Notes: a model not told the origin generated them from the letters alone. Shown: positions 37,746 to 47,144, counted from the first letter of the stretch. The stretch is DNA of 64,000 bases from Planctomycetota bacterium (GCA_014584315.1 JACTNA010000031.1:62001-126000), one strand, 5' to 3'. Translations and numbers: made by a program.

Positions 37746-39167
37746 ATGGAACTGATCGCGGTGGCGTTGGGGGTGGTCGCGCTCGGAGTGAGTGGGGCCG
37801 CGGTGTGGCTGTGGCGCGAGCGGACGAGGCTGTCGGCCGAGGCCGAGCGGCTCCGAGAGGAGGCGCGAGCGGCAGGGACGGCGCGGGAAGTGGCCGAGCG
37901 GCAGGCGGCGCAGGCCGAGGGCCGGGAGGCGGAGTACACGCGGGAGTTGGAGTCGCTGCGGGCTGACGTCGGGCGGGTGCGGGTCGAGTTGGCGAAGGAG
38001 GTGGAGCGGCGAGAGGCGGAGAAGCGGCTGTTCGAGGAGCGCGAGGCGTCGCTGCGGCGTGAGCGCGAGGCGCTGGAGCGGCGGATCACCGATCTCAACA
38101 CGCAGGCGGGGGACGTGTTCGAGCGGCTGGCGGCGGAGGCGCTGGACAAGTCGCAGCAGCGCATGCTCGACCGCGCGCGGGCGATGTGGGAGGCGCAGAA
38201 GAAGGAAGGCGAGGCGGAACTCGACAAGCGGAAGACGGCGGTGGAGGCGCTGGTCAAGCCGATCGGCGACACGCTGAAGGAAACGAGCGAGCGGCTGACG
38301 CGGCTCGACGCGCAGGTGAAGCAGGCGGGCGAGGCGAGCGCGTCATTGCGCGACGAGGCGTCGAAACTGGTGCGCGCCCTGAGCCGCCCCGAGGTGCGCG
38401 GACGCTACGGCGAGATCCAGTTGCGGCGGGTCGCGGAACTGGCCGGGATGACGGCGTACTGCGACTTCAAGGAGCAGGCCTCGGCGACGGACGAGGAGGG
38501 TCGGCGGCTGCGCCCGGACATGGTTGTGCTGCTGCCCAACGAGCGGAAGATCGCGGTGGACGCCAAGACGCCGACGGACGCGTACCTGCGGGCGGTGGAA
38601 GCGGCGACGCCGGAGGAGGCGGAGGAGCACCTGGAGCGGTTTGCGGGGCACGTCGAGGAGCAGGTGCGCCTGCTGAGCGCGAAGCGGTACTGGGCGCAGT
38701 TCGACGGCTCGCCGGAGTTCGTGGTGATGTTCGTGCCGGGAGATCAGTTCGTGGACGCCGCGCTGGCGCGGCGCCCCGAGTTGCTCGAGCGTGCCGCGCA
38801 GGCGAACGTGATCCTCGCCAGCCCCAGCACGCTGATCGGGCTGCTGCGGGCGGTGGCGGTGGGGTGGCGCGAGCACCGGCTGGCCGAGGAAGCGCAGCGG
38901 TTGCTCGAACTGGGGCGGGAGTTGCACCAGCGGGCGGCAACGGCGTTCGAGCACGTGGACGCGCTGGGGGCGGCGATCTGGAAGTCGGCCGAGAAGTACA
39001 ACCAGTTCGTCGGATCGGTCAACCGCAATCTGCTGACCCAACTCAAGAAGTTCGAGGATGCAGGCGTGAAGGGGAGCAAGGACATGCCCGCGCTGCCGGG
39101 AGTCACGATCCCACCGTGCGGATCAATCGCGATCATCGACGGTGGTGCGAGCCGCGCAATCGATTGA
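37746..39167 (+). CDS. rmuC: DNA recombination protein RmuC
   Basis: This 473-residue protein has an N-terminal membrane helix (LIAVALGVVALGVSGAAVWL). A coiled coil of about 100 residues is rich in Glu/Arg. The RmuC domain contains RPEVRGRYGEIQLRRVAELA, RPDMVVLLPNERKIAVDAKT and SPEFVVMFVPGDQF, the last two resembling the PD-(D/E)xK-like core of the family. RmuC limits recombination between inverted repeats. The ATG follows TAGAAT by 6 nt without SD. A bidirectional hairpin terminator follows at 39207-39239. Confidence 0.95.
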   Translation: MELIAVALGVVALGVSGAAVWLWRERTRLSAEAERLREEARAAGTAREVAERQAAQAEGREAEYTRELESLRADVGRVRVELAKEVERREAEKRLFEEREASLRREREALERRITDLNTQAGDVFERLAAEALDKSQQRMLDRARAMWEAQKKEGEAELDKRKTAVEALVKPIGDTLKETSERLTRLDAQVKQAGEASASLRDEASKLVRALSRPEVRGRYGEIQLRRVAELAGMTAYCDFKEQASATDEEGRRLRPDMVVLLPNERKIAVDAKTPTDAYLRAVEAATPEEAEEHLERFAGHVEEQVRLLSAKRYWAQFDGSPEFVVMFVPGDQFVDAALARRPELLERAAQANVILASPSTLIGLLRAVAVGWREHRLAEEAQRLLELGRELHQRAATAFEHVDALGAAIWKSAEKYNQFVGSVNRNLLTQLKKFEDAGVKGSKDMPALPGVTIPPCGSIAIIDGGASRAID

Positions 39168-39206
39168 GCGGGCGCGCGGATGAGCCGGGAGCGAGGCCGG
39201 CGCATG

Positions 39207-39239
39207 GGAAAGGCCCGGCGTAGGAGACCGGGCCTTTCC
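39207..39239. terminator. Bidirectional terminator between rmuC and the dockerin gene
   Basis: A perfect 12-bp stem GGAAAGGCCCGG (39207-39218) / CCGGGCCTTTCC (39228-39239) with a 9-nt loop. It lies between convergent genes. Confidence 0.85.
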
Positions 39240-39303
39240 GTGTTGAGGAAACAGGCTCGTGAGTCGGGCGGGGCGTGGTCGGCCGCGCGGGAGCGATCGC
39301 GTG

Positions 39304-40242
39304 TCAGTTGCAGCCGGCGTTGTAGAGGTTGAGGAAGTTGAGGACGTCGAGCGTGTCGTGCGTGCCGTTGCCGTCGAGGTCGGCGGAGTCGTCCTTGGCG
39401 GACCAGGCGTTGAGGAAGAGCAGCACGTCGAGCGTGTTGAGGCTGCCGTCGCCGTTGAAGTCGGCGAGGCAGGGTGTGACGACGATCATGGCGTTGACGC
39501 GGAAGCCGGCGTCGTAGGTCGCCTTGAGCGCGCCGGTCTGGGCGTCGAAGCGCTTGATGACACCGGAGGTGTCGGAGACGAGGACGTCGCCGCCGTGCAT
39601 GGCGATGGCGGAGCAGTTCACGCCGACGCTGAAGGTGGACTTGTAGTTGCCGTTGGTGGCGTCGAAGCGGTAGACGATGGCGTGCTCCGCGCCGACGAGG
39701 AGGTCGGTGCCGTCGGTCGTCGCGCTGCGGACCTGCCCGCCGCAGACCGTGAACATCTCGAAATCGTCGAACCCGACGGTCGTGCGGTAGATGGCGGTGG
39801 AGTTCGCGCCGGCGTAGATGGTGTTGTTGAAGATGGAGAGGGCGCGGATGTCGTCGTTGGCGTAGTAGGTGTCCGTGACCTGCTTGGCGACCGGGTCCAC
39901 GCGGAGCACCTGGCCGGTCGAGCCGGAGATGTACAGGCTGTCGCCGTACATGACCATGTCCGTGCAGTTGGAGGGGACGGGCCAGAGGTCGACGGGGAAG
40001 CCGAGGTCGAGATCGATGCGGTAGATGACGCCGTTCGAGTCGGCCAGCAGCAGGTCGCCCTGGTGCTTGGCCATGGATGAGACTGGCCCGGAGCAGACGC
40101 CGGCGAACTCGAAGACGCCGGTGTCGGCGTCGGCCTTCATGAGGATGCCGTCCGGGCCGGCGACGTAGATCGTGTCGGCGAGCACGGGCGCGCCGAGGCA
40201 GGCGAGCGTGACGATCGAGGCGAGGCGAGCGGTGCGTGTCAT
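39304..40242 (-). CDS. Secreted PQQ/propeller-like protein with dockerin pair
   Basis: This 312-residue exported protein has a signal peptide (about 1-22, ending PVLAD). Repeats of the form YVAGPDGILMKADADTG, LYISGSTGQVLRVDP and VLVSDTSGVIKRFDAQTG indicate a small beta-propeller. The C-terminus carries FNGDGSLNTLDVLLFLNAW and LDGNGTHDTLDVLNFLNLY (27-residue spacing) and ends NAGCN. GGGAG lies 8 nt before the ATG at 40242; in-frame upstream codons are not used because the signal begins here. No promoter of the TTGNGC type was found. Confidence 0.83.
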   Translation of the reverse strand: MTRTARLASIVTLACLGAPVLADTIYVAGPDGILMKADADTGVFEFAGVCSGPVSSMAKHQGDLLLADSNGVIYRIDLDLGFPVDLWPVPSNCTDMVMYGDSLYISGSTGQVLRVDPVAKQVTDTYYANDDIRALSIFNNTIYAGANSTAIYRTTVGFDDFEMFTVCGGQVRSATTDGTDLLVGAEHAIVYRFDATNGNYKSTFSVGVNCSAIAMHGGDVLVSDTSGVIKRFDAQTGALKATYDAGFRVNAMIVVTPCLADFNGDGSLNTLDVLLFLNAWSAKDDSADLDGNGTHDTLDVLNFLNLYNAGCN

Positions 40243-40431
40243 GGTCGTTCTCCCGTGTGCGGGCCGGGTCTCCCCGGCGTGCGTGTTCACGGGCATTGTC
40301 CGGCCGCCGAGCCGCACACCCTGCCATCTGAACGGAGGGGTTCGGCGGCGGACCGTGGACAAGGGCGTGTGGAACGGGGACGCCCTGGCCCGCGGAATCG
40401 GGCTTCCGGGGCCGTTGCGGGGTGTCGCGGG

Positions 40432-41229
40432 TCAGGTTTCGAGGCGTGGGGGGCGTGTGCGTCCGACGAACCAGGCCATGAGTTCGCCGCGGCTGGAAAC
40501 GCCGAAGTGGCGGTAGACGGCCATGACGTGCTCGTGGACGGTGGGGCGCGAGAGGTCGAGGCGGTAGGCGATCTGCTTCTCGCTGTCGCCGTCGAGCAGG
40601 CCGTCGAGGATCTGTCTCCGGCGCGGGGTGAGATCGGCGACGGACGGCTCGACCGCCGAGGCGAGCGGGCCGCCGACGAGCCGCCCGACGCGCTCGTGGA
40701 CGTACCTGAGCATCCACCAGTGGCGTCGCCCGAAGGGGGGGGCGCCGACGGGGCGGTGGATCCAGAGCGAGTGGCACAGCCCGCCGACCGGGAGCCGTTG
40801 GAGCGAGATGACGTAGTCGTCGATGCCGCTGCGTCGGTGGATCTCGTTGAAGGCGCGCGAGCGGTACCACGAGGTTCGGTCCCAGAGTTGATCGCGCAGG
40901 CGCGTGACGATCGCGCCCGTCGTCCGTGCGAGGCTCGGGAACTCGGGGGTACGCTCGACGGGGACGTTTTCGACGTACTCGAGCCAGGCGTGCTCGGCGC
41001 GACGGTCGGGCCAGCCGAGGCGGAGGGAGCCGAGGTGCTGGTTGGGTCGGCCCGGCCCGAAGTCGCGCATGTTGCCGGAGATGCCGACCTGCGCGTCGAG
41101 GAGCGAGAACAGGCCGGTCAGCAGGCGCGTCTGCCACGCGTGATGGTCCGCGCCGTGGTCGCGGCACTCATCGACGAGCCTCGCACAGCGGCGGACGTCG
41201 GCGGGACGGATGCGGTCGGAAGCGGTCAT
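40432..41229 (-). CDS. LuxR-family transcriptional regulator
   Basis: This 265-residue regulator has a C-terminal LuxR/GerE DNA-binding domain: VADLTPRRRQILDGLLDGDS, then EKQIAYRLDLSRPTVHEHVM. The N-terminal 190 residues are Trp/Arg-rich with no recognised sensor. Typical homologues in Planctomycetes are orphan LuxR regulators. A TATGAT hexamer lies about 50 nt before the ATG and GGAGCG about 25 nt before, with no close SD. It is flanked by genes for an M60-like protease and a propeller protein, but no target can be named. Confidence 0.82.
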   Translation of the reverse strand: MTASDRIRPADVRRCARLVDECRDHGADHHAWQTRLLTGLFSLLDAQVGISGNMRDFGPGRPNQHLGSLRLGWPDRRAEHAWLEYVENVPVERTPEFPSLARTTGAIVTRLRDQLWDRTSWYRSRAFNEIHRRSGIDDYVISLQRLPVGGLCHSLWIHRPVGAPPFGRRHWWMLRYVHERVGRLVGGPLASAVEPSVADLTPRRRQILDGLLDGDSEKQIAYRLDLSRPTVHEHVMAVYRHFGVSSRGELMAWFVGRTRPPRLET

Positions 41230-41369
41230 CGTGGCCCGCCCGGAACGGACGCTCCTTCGATGACATCATATCCGCGGGAGACCGGCGCGCGCGGCCTTGC
41301 GCCCGAAGCGGCGATCGATCCGTGCGCGCGCGGGTCCGGGAACACGCGCGGCGCTCGACTGGAGCAGCG

Positions 41370-43529
41370 TCACAGCCCGTCCGGCATCCAGACGGGCAGG
41401 CCCCCGGTCTCGCGCTCGACGCGCTCGCTCAGGGGCACTCCCCACGCGGCGAAGTAGGGGCCGAGGTGGCGACCGACCGTCCTGCCGAAGCGGACCGCGA
41501 ACTCGTCGCGTTTGGCGTCGTCGTCGCGCGGGCGCTTGTCCGGCGCGAGGGCGTCGTAGGACCGGAAGGTCTCCCGGAACGCCTCCCAGCCGAACGCGTG
41601 CCAGAGCAGCGCGTAGGTCTGCAGCGCGAGGAACGGGTCGGCCTTCCAACGGTCGAACGGCGCGCCGCGATCGCGGTGCTCGATCATGGTCGCGAGGGCG
41701 CGATCAGGCTCGGTGCGCATTGCCTCGTCGTCGAGCGAATAGCCGTTCACGGTGTTCAGCGCGAGCACCGTGAAGATGTTGACTGTCACTTCCCCCGTGC
41801 CGGCGAAGGTCCAAGCGGGGTTCTGGTGCGCGTGGCCCATCTCGTGGTAGTGGCCCCAGAGTCGGTTCGGGCCTTCGGCGTCGAACGCGCTCGGGTCGAC
41901 CATCGCGCGGGCCTCGTTCAGCGGGATCACGATCGGCGCGTCCGACGGGCAGTACATGTACCCCCACGACAGGCGCCGCTCGGCGACGTAGCGGTACTGC
42001 CGGTCGGGCCAGTGGCGCGGCGAGCGCGGCTCCATGCTCTGCATGACTTCGTGCACACGGTCCCAGTGGCGCATCACCACGTCGGGGTCGTCCAAGTCGC
42101 GGATCGCATCGGCGGGGAGGGAGAAGGCGAGGCGGTCGGACTCGAGTTCCGCCCACGGCGCGGGAAGATGGCGCAGGCGAGTGCGCCATTCGTCGAGGTC
42201 GGTGTGGCCCAGCCGGAACCGGGGCATCTCGACGGCCCCGGAGATCTCGACGGTCACCGCGCCCGCGCCGGCGACGGCCGGCGGCAGGTCGAGGTAGACC
42301 GGGCCGCCGATCGGCGAGGCGACCGTGCCGCGGGCGTTCTCGATTGGTGATCGGAAGACGGCCACGGGCATCCGGACGCGTTCCTCGAACTGCTGTGGGT
42401 CGAGCCAGCACCCGATCTGCACGACCATGCCGCCGGACTCGCCGTCCATGACACGGGCCTCGATCCGCTCGCCCGCGGCGGCGTACAGCCCGGTCGTCCG
42501 CCAGCCGGGGATGCCGTCGTCGAAGGTGATGCGGCGGGTGAGGCGCGGCGCGTCGGCCGGGACCGAGCCGGGGAACGCGGCCGCGCTGGGGTGAGCGCGC
42601 GCGAAGCCCTGGGCCGCGCGGCGTGCCTCAAGGTCGAGCAGCGCGCACGCCATGGGCGCATCGTCCGGCCGCAGGGGGCGCTCGCCCATCGAGCGGTAGG
42701 CGTCGTCCAGGGCGGCGGCGTGCCGCGACGCGAGTTGATCGGCGCGGCGCATGAGTTCGCTGTCGAGGGGGAGGACGGCGAGCGCTTCGCGCACCACGCG
42801 CGCCGCGAGAGCGGCGTCGCCCTCGGCATCTCCGGCGAGAACCCGCAGGGCGTGCTCGGCGTTGGCGAGGCGTGCCGCGGCGGGGTCGATGACATACAGC
42901 CCGTCTCTGCCCGGGGAGAGGGCGCGCTGGGTGTAATAGATGCCGTGCCCCCCGAGGAGGCGGTTGGCGGCGAGGTCGTCCACGGAAGCGGCGTGCCCGA
43001 GTTGGAGTTGCCCCCACGCCGTTTCGAGCGCGAGCAGCGCGCCGCCCTCGCGGAGCCAGGCTCCGAGTTCGTCGAGCCGGCCCGCGCGTGCGAAGGCCTG
43101 CGGCGAGCCGACGATGAGATCGACGTCCGCGAACGGGAGCGTTCCCGGTTCGCCCTCGGCTGCCCGCAGCGAGAGTCCCCGCTCGGCGAGCGCGCGGACG
43201 AGCGGCTCGGGCACGCCCCAGGCCGACGTGCGCTTGTCCTCCGCAAGCCACACGAGTTGGGCCGCGAGAAACGCGCGGGTGTCGCCGCGCTCGTCGTTCA
43301 GGAATCCGCCGTGCCCGAGGGCGACAACGCGGCCCTTTCCGACGGTGGCCCGCGCGGCCAGCACGGTGCCGTCGGCGAGCACCGCGAGCGGCTCGGCGCT
43401 CCCGGTGACCACCATCGAGGCGGGGTTGCCGCCGGTCGCGATGGAGGTGGCGTCGCTGTCGGCGGCGGCGATGGTCGGCGCGAGCATGGCCGCGATGCCG
43501 AAGAGCGCGAGCGTGAGCGTTCGGTTCAT
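41370..43529 (-). CDS. Secreted M60-like (enhancin/accessory-colonisation) metallopeptidase
   Basis: This 719-residue protein has a signal peptide (about 1-22). The zinc motif HEMGH (562-566) is followed by Glu580, fitting HExxHx(8-28)E of the M60/enhancin superfamily, with the Trp-rich NPAWTF between. N-terminal residues 30-200 resemble a class-I glutamine-amidotransferase-like/Rossmann region (GRVVALGHGGFLNDE). A beta domain precedes the peptidase. Family members often cleave glycosylated proteins. An in-frame upstream ATG (43562) lies before the -10. TAGACT (43542-43537) ends 7 nt before the chosen ATG at 43529 with no SD, so the message is probably leaderless. Confidence 0.85.
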   Translation of the reverse strand: MNRTLTLALFGIAAMLAPTIAAADSDATSIATGGNPASMVVTGSAEPLAVLADGTVLAARATVGKGRVVALGHGGFLNDERGDTRAFLAAQLVWLAEDKRTSAWGVPEPLVRALAERGLSLRAAEGEPGTLPFADVDLIVGSPQAFARAGRLDELGAWLREGGALLALETAWGQLQLGHAASVDDLAANRLLGGHGIYYTQRALSPGRDGLYVIDPAAARLANAEHALRVLAGDAEGDAALAARVVREALAVLPLDSELMRRADQLASRHAAALDDAYRSMGERPLRPDDAPMACALLDLEARRAAQGFARAHPSAAAFPGSVPADAPRLTRRITFDDGIPGWRTTGLYAAAGERIEARVMDGESGGMVVQIGCWLDPQQFEERVRMPVAVFRSPIENARGTVASPIGGPVYLDLPPAVAGAGAVTVEISGAVEMPRFRLGHTDLDEWRTRLRHLPAPWAELESDRLAFSLPADAIRDLDDPDVVMRHWDRVHEVMQSMEPRSPRHWPDRQYRYVAERRLSWGYMYCPSDAPIVIPLNEARAMVDPSAFDAEGPNRLWGHYHEMGHAHQNPAWTFAGTGEVTVNIFTVLALNTVNGYSLDDEAMRTEPDRALATMIEHRDRGAPFDRWKADPFLALQTYALLWHAFGWEAFRETFRSYDALAPDKRPRDDDAKRDEFAVRFGRTVGRHLGPYFAAWGVPLSERVERETGGLPVWMPDGL

Positions 43530-43536
43530 GGGCGCG

Positions 43537-43542
43537 AGTCTA
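43537..43542 (-). promoter_or_regulatory. -10 box of the M60-like peptidase gene (leaderless)
   Basis: TAGACT on the minus strand, 7 nt before ATG. It lies directly after the terminator of the upstream gene. Confidence 0.6.
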
Positions 43543-43563
43543 CGCGAGCGCGGCGGGCGCATG

Positions 43564-43592
43564 AAAACGCCGCGGCCGGCGGGGCCGCGGCG
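43564..43592 (-). terminator. Terminator after the secretin-domain-like gene
   Basis: A 10-bp GC stem 43568-43577 / 43583-43592 with a 5-nt loop is followed on the minus strand by TTTTC. Confidence 0.8.
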
Positions 43593-43620
43593 CAGCGTGC
43601 GAAGGGAAGCAACGCGGCGG

Positions 43621-44574
43621 TCAGCCGCCGCCGCCGGGGGGCGGGGGCGAGCCTGCGCCGCCGCCCGTCACGGCTCGGACGGGGACGTTGACGAACTCGG
43701 CGAAGTCTGCGAGTTGGGTGTCGACCGTGAGTCCGACGTATCGTCGCCCCTGCACCATCGAGACGGCGTGCGCCGACGCGGGCCACCAGGGGTAGCCGTT
43801 GAGTTGGCGGTGGACGAAGTCGGGCGCGCTGACGATGATGCCGCCCTGGAAGTACCGCATGGTGGAGGTGCCGCCGCCGGTGGTCCACTGCTCGGGTTCG
43901 ACGAGCGCGGTGAGGATGTCGATGATCTCCTCCGCGCGTTCGGAGCGCGGTCGCATCTCTTCGCGTTCCTGCTGGGCGTCGCGGAAGGGGCTTTGCCCGC
44001 CCCCGCCTCCGCCTCCGCCGCCGCTCTGAAGGACGGACTGGAGGTCGATCTCGGGGGCTTCGTCGTAGTCGGGGATGATGAAGAGCAGGTCGTCGATGGG
44101 GTAGACCTCGACGCGGCGCCGCATGGCGAGGCGTTCCTTCGGGCCGCACTGGACCGCGCCCCACTCGGTCATCTGCCAGGTGTTGCCGCCGGAGTAGAAG
44201 GAGGCCGGGCCTGCGGCCTGATCGAGGACCATCTCGAGGAGTTTGAGCGCGGTGACCCGGTTGGCGCGCAGCGCGATGGGCTGGTCCTTGTCCAGACCCT
44301 CGGCGTTGCGGTCGTCCATCCAGAGCGGCTCGATGTCCGCGCCGGTGAGTTCGGTGATGAACGTGATGACGTCCTCGAGGCGCTGATCGCGGAACTCGAT
44401 GGTGACAGGGCGCATCATCTTCATCAGGTTCTCGCGCTTGGCGGCATCGACGCCCGGGGCGCGCCGGGTCGACGCCCCCGCCTGCTGGGCGAGGGCCACG
44501 GGCGCGAGGAGGCCGACCCCCGAGACAGCCAGCACCGCGATGGCGAGCGAACGGGTGAGGTTGGTGCGACGCAT
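43621..44574 (-). CDS. Exported protein with secretin/STN-like domain
   Basis: This 317-residue protein has a signal peptide (about 1-29, ending PVALAQ). An early domain MMRPVTIEFRDQRLEDVITF resembles the short STN/secretin N-domain that begins TIxFxxxxLxDVL. Later parts contain YPIDDLLFIIPDYDEAPE and a Gly10 linker, then EEIIDILTALVEPEQW. The last residues are Gly/Pro-rich. Similar proteins occur in Planctomycetes near type II secretion parts, but no secretin gate domain is present. AAAGGAG lies 7 nt before the ATG. An upstream in-frame ATG (44628) lacks a signal. Confidence 0.7.
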   Translation of the reverse strand: MRRTNLTRSLAIAVLAVSGVGLLAPVALAQQAGASTRRAPGVDAAKRENLMKMMRPVTIEFRDQRLEDVITFITELTGADIEPLWMDDRNAEGLDKDQPIALRANRVTALKLLEMVLDQAAGPASFYSGGNTWQMTEWGAVQCGPKERLAMRRRVEVYPIDDLLFIIPDYDEAPEIDLQSVLQSGGGGGGGGGQSPFRDAQQEREEMRPRSERAEEIIDILTALVEPEQWTTGGGTSTMRYFQGGIIVSAPDFVHRQLNGYPWWPASAHAVSMVQGRRYVGLTVDTQLADFAEFVNVPVRAVTGGGAGSPPPPGGGG

Positions 44575-45183
44575 GGTCGGGCTCCTTTCCGCGGCCGCGG
44601 TCCCTGCATGGGAACATCGGGCGGCCATCCCTGCCCCTTGTCATTGAGTTTACGGCCCGGAGGGCGTGGCGGGAGGGACTTTTTGCAATCCCCGACCGTC
44701 CGGGGCGCGTTTCCGCGTCCCGGCGAGCGTTCGCCGGGAGGGCGCCGGCCCGGAGGAGCGGCCGGCGGTGAGCGCGAGAGCCGATTCGCGGGCGGCGCGG
44801 GGGCGGATGCGGTCTGCTCTGCCGGAAGCCGGAAAAAGCCCGTGGTCGCGCCGGAATGGCTTATCCGGTCGGATCGGGGTGCCGATGAGGGTGGTCCCGG
44901 GGCCGGCGTGGCCCGGGGGCGAAGCGCAAGTTCAGACCCGATCGGACTGCCCGTGGCGACCCCCCCTCGGAAGCAAAGACGGCCCTCGCGGTCGGCCGAT
45001 AGGCCGGTCGCCCGGAGTCGTGGAGGGGCCGGCGCCCAGCGTGCCAAGGCGGGGCGGAACGAGCGCGGGAAGCGCGCCGGGGATATCGCCGCCGGCGCAG
45101 CGCAACGACCAGCAGGACAACGCGGCCGATCGACGGCCGTCAGGAAGCGTTCAGACAGGAAGCACTCACAAGGAGACTCGACG
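44575..45183. other. Long 609-nt divergent intergenic region
   Basis: No supported gene. TAAACT (44651-44646, minus) may serve the secretin-like gene. Toward the plus gene there is a possible leader of up to about 540 nt with several GC hairpins, ending AAGGAG at 45170-45175. No clear TANNNT promoter was found on the plus strand. Confidence 0.5.
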
Positions 45184-46077
45184 ATGACGACGACGCAGAT
45201 TCCGAACCCGCAGACGTTTGGGCAGAACGGCTGCTGCACGCCGTTCCCCGGCCAGACCTTCCAGAACGTCCCGTTCAACTGGTGCGGTCCGACGTTCAAC
45301 GGCCCGACGAACTACGGGACCAACTACCCCACCGGCAACATCGGGTACTCGAACTCGAACGCGTGGTGCTGGCCCCAGCCGTTCGGCTGGTTCAACCCCA
45401 CGTTCTCCGGCCAGAACTACTCCGGCCAGAGCCACTTCGGCTCGTACCCCTGGAACTGCAACCCCTCGTTCTTCAATGCCTGGAACACGGGCTTCCCGTC
45501 CTTCAATTCCACGAACTGGAACACGTTCGGCTCGTTCCCGTGGTCGTGGAACCAGGGGTACGGCTTCAACAACACCGGCTGGCAGTCGCCGTTCTCCTGG
45601 TGGAACAGCGCGATCGCGTGCAACACGCCGTTCACCGGCGAGTGCTACCCCGGCTGCTGCCCGCCGTCGTTCGGCTCGTGGCACGGCTCGAACTTCAACC
45701 CGGTGTACAACGGCTTCTTCAACACCTGGCCGACGCCCATCAACACCTTCGGCTTCAACCCCTGGAGCACGATCCCCTTCTCGCAGTACGGGTACCCCTA
45801 CGGCACGATCCCGCACTACGGCTACACCAATAACTCCTTCCACGGGTACGCCCACAGCCCGTTCCACGGGTATCAGGGCGGATACAACTGGCCGATCCCC
45901 TCGTCGAACGTCCCGTTCGGCTTCGGCACGCCGGTGACGAACTACGGCTCGTTCCCGAACACCGGGTTCAACGGCGTGTACCCCCAGGGCTACCCGTTCC
46001 CCGGCACGCCCTGCGGCCCGCAGGGCACGGACATCCACGGCAAGCCCGGCTTCGGGATGAACCGCGAGGCGGCCTGA
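45184..46077 (+). CDS. Leucine-free, FG/aromatic/Asn-rich low-complexity protein
   Basis: This 297-residue protein has hand-counted composition: Gly 42, Pro 39, Asn 38, Phe 33, Tyr 19, Trp 16, Cys 10, and no Leu. Only five charged residues (Glu, Asp, Glu, Lys, Arg) occur. Aromatics make up about 23%. Nine FG dipeptides recur (TFGQN, PFGWF, HFGSY, TFGSF, SFGSW, TFGFN, PFGFG, GFGMN). There is no signal peptide, membrane helix or catalytic motif. AAGGAG lies 8 nt before the ATG, supporting translation. The composition resembles prion-like or FG-nucleoporin-like condensing sequences. Function is unknown. Codon choice is strongly GC-ending like its neighbours, arguing against recent transfer. Confidence 0.8.
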   Translation: MTTTQIPNPQTFGQNGCCTPFPGQTFQNVPFNWCGPTFNGPTNYGTNYPTGNIGYSNSNAWCWPQPFGWFNPTFSGQNYSGQSHFGSYPWNCNPSFFNAWNTGFPSFNSTNWNTFGSFPWSWNQGYGFNNTGWQSPFSWWNSAIACNTPFTGECYPGCCPPSFGSWHGSNFNPVYNGFFNTWPTPINTFGFNPWSTIPFSQYGYPYGTIPHYGYTNNSFHGYAHSPFHGYQGGYNWPIPSSNVPFGFGTPVTNYGSFPNTGFNGVYPQGYPFPGTPCGPQGTDIHGKPGFGMNREAA

Positions 46078-46107
46078 CGATCGACTGACCGACAGCGCGA
46101 TCCTTGC

Positions 46108-46140
46108 CGAGGCTCGGGCTTCATCGCCCGGGCCTCGTCT
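46108..46140 (+). terminator. Terminator-like hairpin after the FG-rich gene
   Basis: A 12-bp stem CGAGGCTCGGGC (46108-46119) / 46126-46137 with loop TTCATC and a weak TCTCT tail. It lies between convergent genes. Confidence 0.6.
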
Positions 46141-46154
46141 CTGCGCGCGAGCGG

Positions 46155-47075
46155 CTACTTGCGGTAGTACTCGCGGATGGTGACGCCGCGCCAGGTATAG
46201 GGGCGGTACCCGAAGGCGGAGTCCTGGAGCGGTTCGAGCGGCGGCTCGAAGCCGGAGTAAAGGTAGGTTTCGAGGAGGTCGCGCCTCGGGACCCACGACG
46301 CGGAGCCGTCGCAGAACGCGGAGTTGAGGCCGTCCGAGCCGTGGTTGTTCCACGGCTCGGGCCAGTTATTGGTGCCGTCCGCGCGGCCGACCCCGATGGC
46401 GAGACCGGCGGGGTCGGCGTCGTCGTTGTCGTTGTCGAGGATGATGATGGTGCGTGAGGGGAAGGCGACGGTCGCCTGCGTCTTGAGCAGGTTCTTCGTC
46501 TGCTGTTCGAGGATGTCGATACCGCCGCCCGGGGTGTAGGTCCAGCCGAGTTGTGCGCCGATGGTGCCCCGCCCGCGACCCGAGACGACGACGCCGTCGA
46601 GGAACTTGCCCTCGTCGAACCAGGCGAAGGTCTCGTAGGAGTGGCCGCCGATCTGGTCGTGGCGGTCGTCGGCGGAGAAGAAGTGATCGAACAGGAAGTT
46701 GCGCCCGTAGAGGAGCGGGAGGTCTTCGAGGAGCGGCTCGTCGGTCACCATGAAGTTGGGGCGGATGGTGTTGCGTGTGGCCGGGCAGATGGGCGCTTCG
46801 ATCGCGGGCATGTAGTCGGGGTAGAACCACCCGACGTTGTCCTCGAACGTGAGGATGCTGGGAAGAAAGAGGGCGACGCGTGTGTCGTTGCTGTAGAGGT
46901 TGGCGGCGGTGGCGAGTTGGCGCGTGTTGGAGAGGCAGGCAGCGCGGCGTCCGGCCTCGCGGGCCGCGCCGAGGGCCGGGAGCAGCAGCCCGATCAGCAG
47001 CGCGATGATGGCGATGACCACGAGGAGTTCGATGAGGGTGAAGGCGCGGCCGGGTTGAGGCTGCCTGTCGATCAA
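46155..47075 (-). CDS. Type IV-like prepilin, DUF1559-type
   Basis: This 306-residue pseudopilin-like protein has a class-III leader: basic residues, then [21 protein letters not shown], with Phe at +1 and Glu at +5. The long C-terminal domain includes the planctomycete-typical [19 protein letters not shown]. Such DUF1559-type proteins are abundant in Planctomycetes and are processed by a prepilin peptidase. The start codon is TTG at 47075, with GGAG about 8 nt upstream; this is weaker than ATG, but no in-frame ATG precedes the leader. Function may be in secretion or surface display. Confidence 0.85.
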   Translation of the reverse strand: MIDRQPQPGRAFTLIELLVVIAIIALLIGLLLPALGAAREAGRRAACLSNTRQLATAANLYSNDTRVALFLPSILTFEDNVGWFYPDYMPAIEAPICPATRNTIRPNFMVTDEPLLEDLPLLYGRNFLFDHFFSADDRHDQIGGHSYETFAWFDEGKFLDGVVVSGRGRGTIGAQLGWTYTPGGGIDILEQQTKNLLKTQATVAFPSRTIIILDNDNDDADPAGLAIGVGRADGTNNWPEPWNNHGSDGLNSAFCDGSASWVPRRDLLETYLYSGFEPPLEPLQDSAFGYRPYTWRGVTIREYYRK

Positions 47076-47144
47076 CGGGCTTCTCCGGGCCTGTGGCGGG
47101 GGCCGGGGTCATGGTACAGGATGCCGGGCCTCGGATCATCCCTC

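Noticed and set aside
45166..46353. Long minus-strand frame opposite the FG-rich gene
   Set aside because: It is an antisense shadow with Arg/Val/Ala-rich composition. The plus frame has an SD and codon use like its neighbours.
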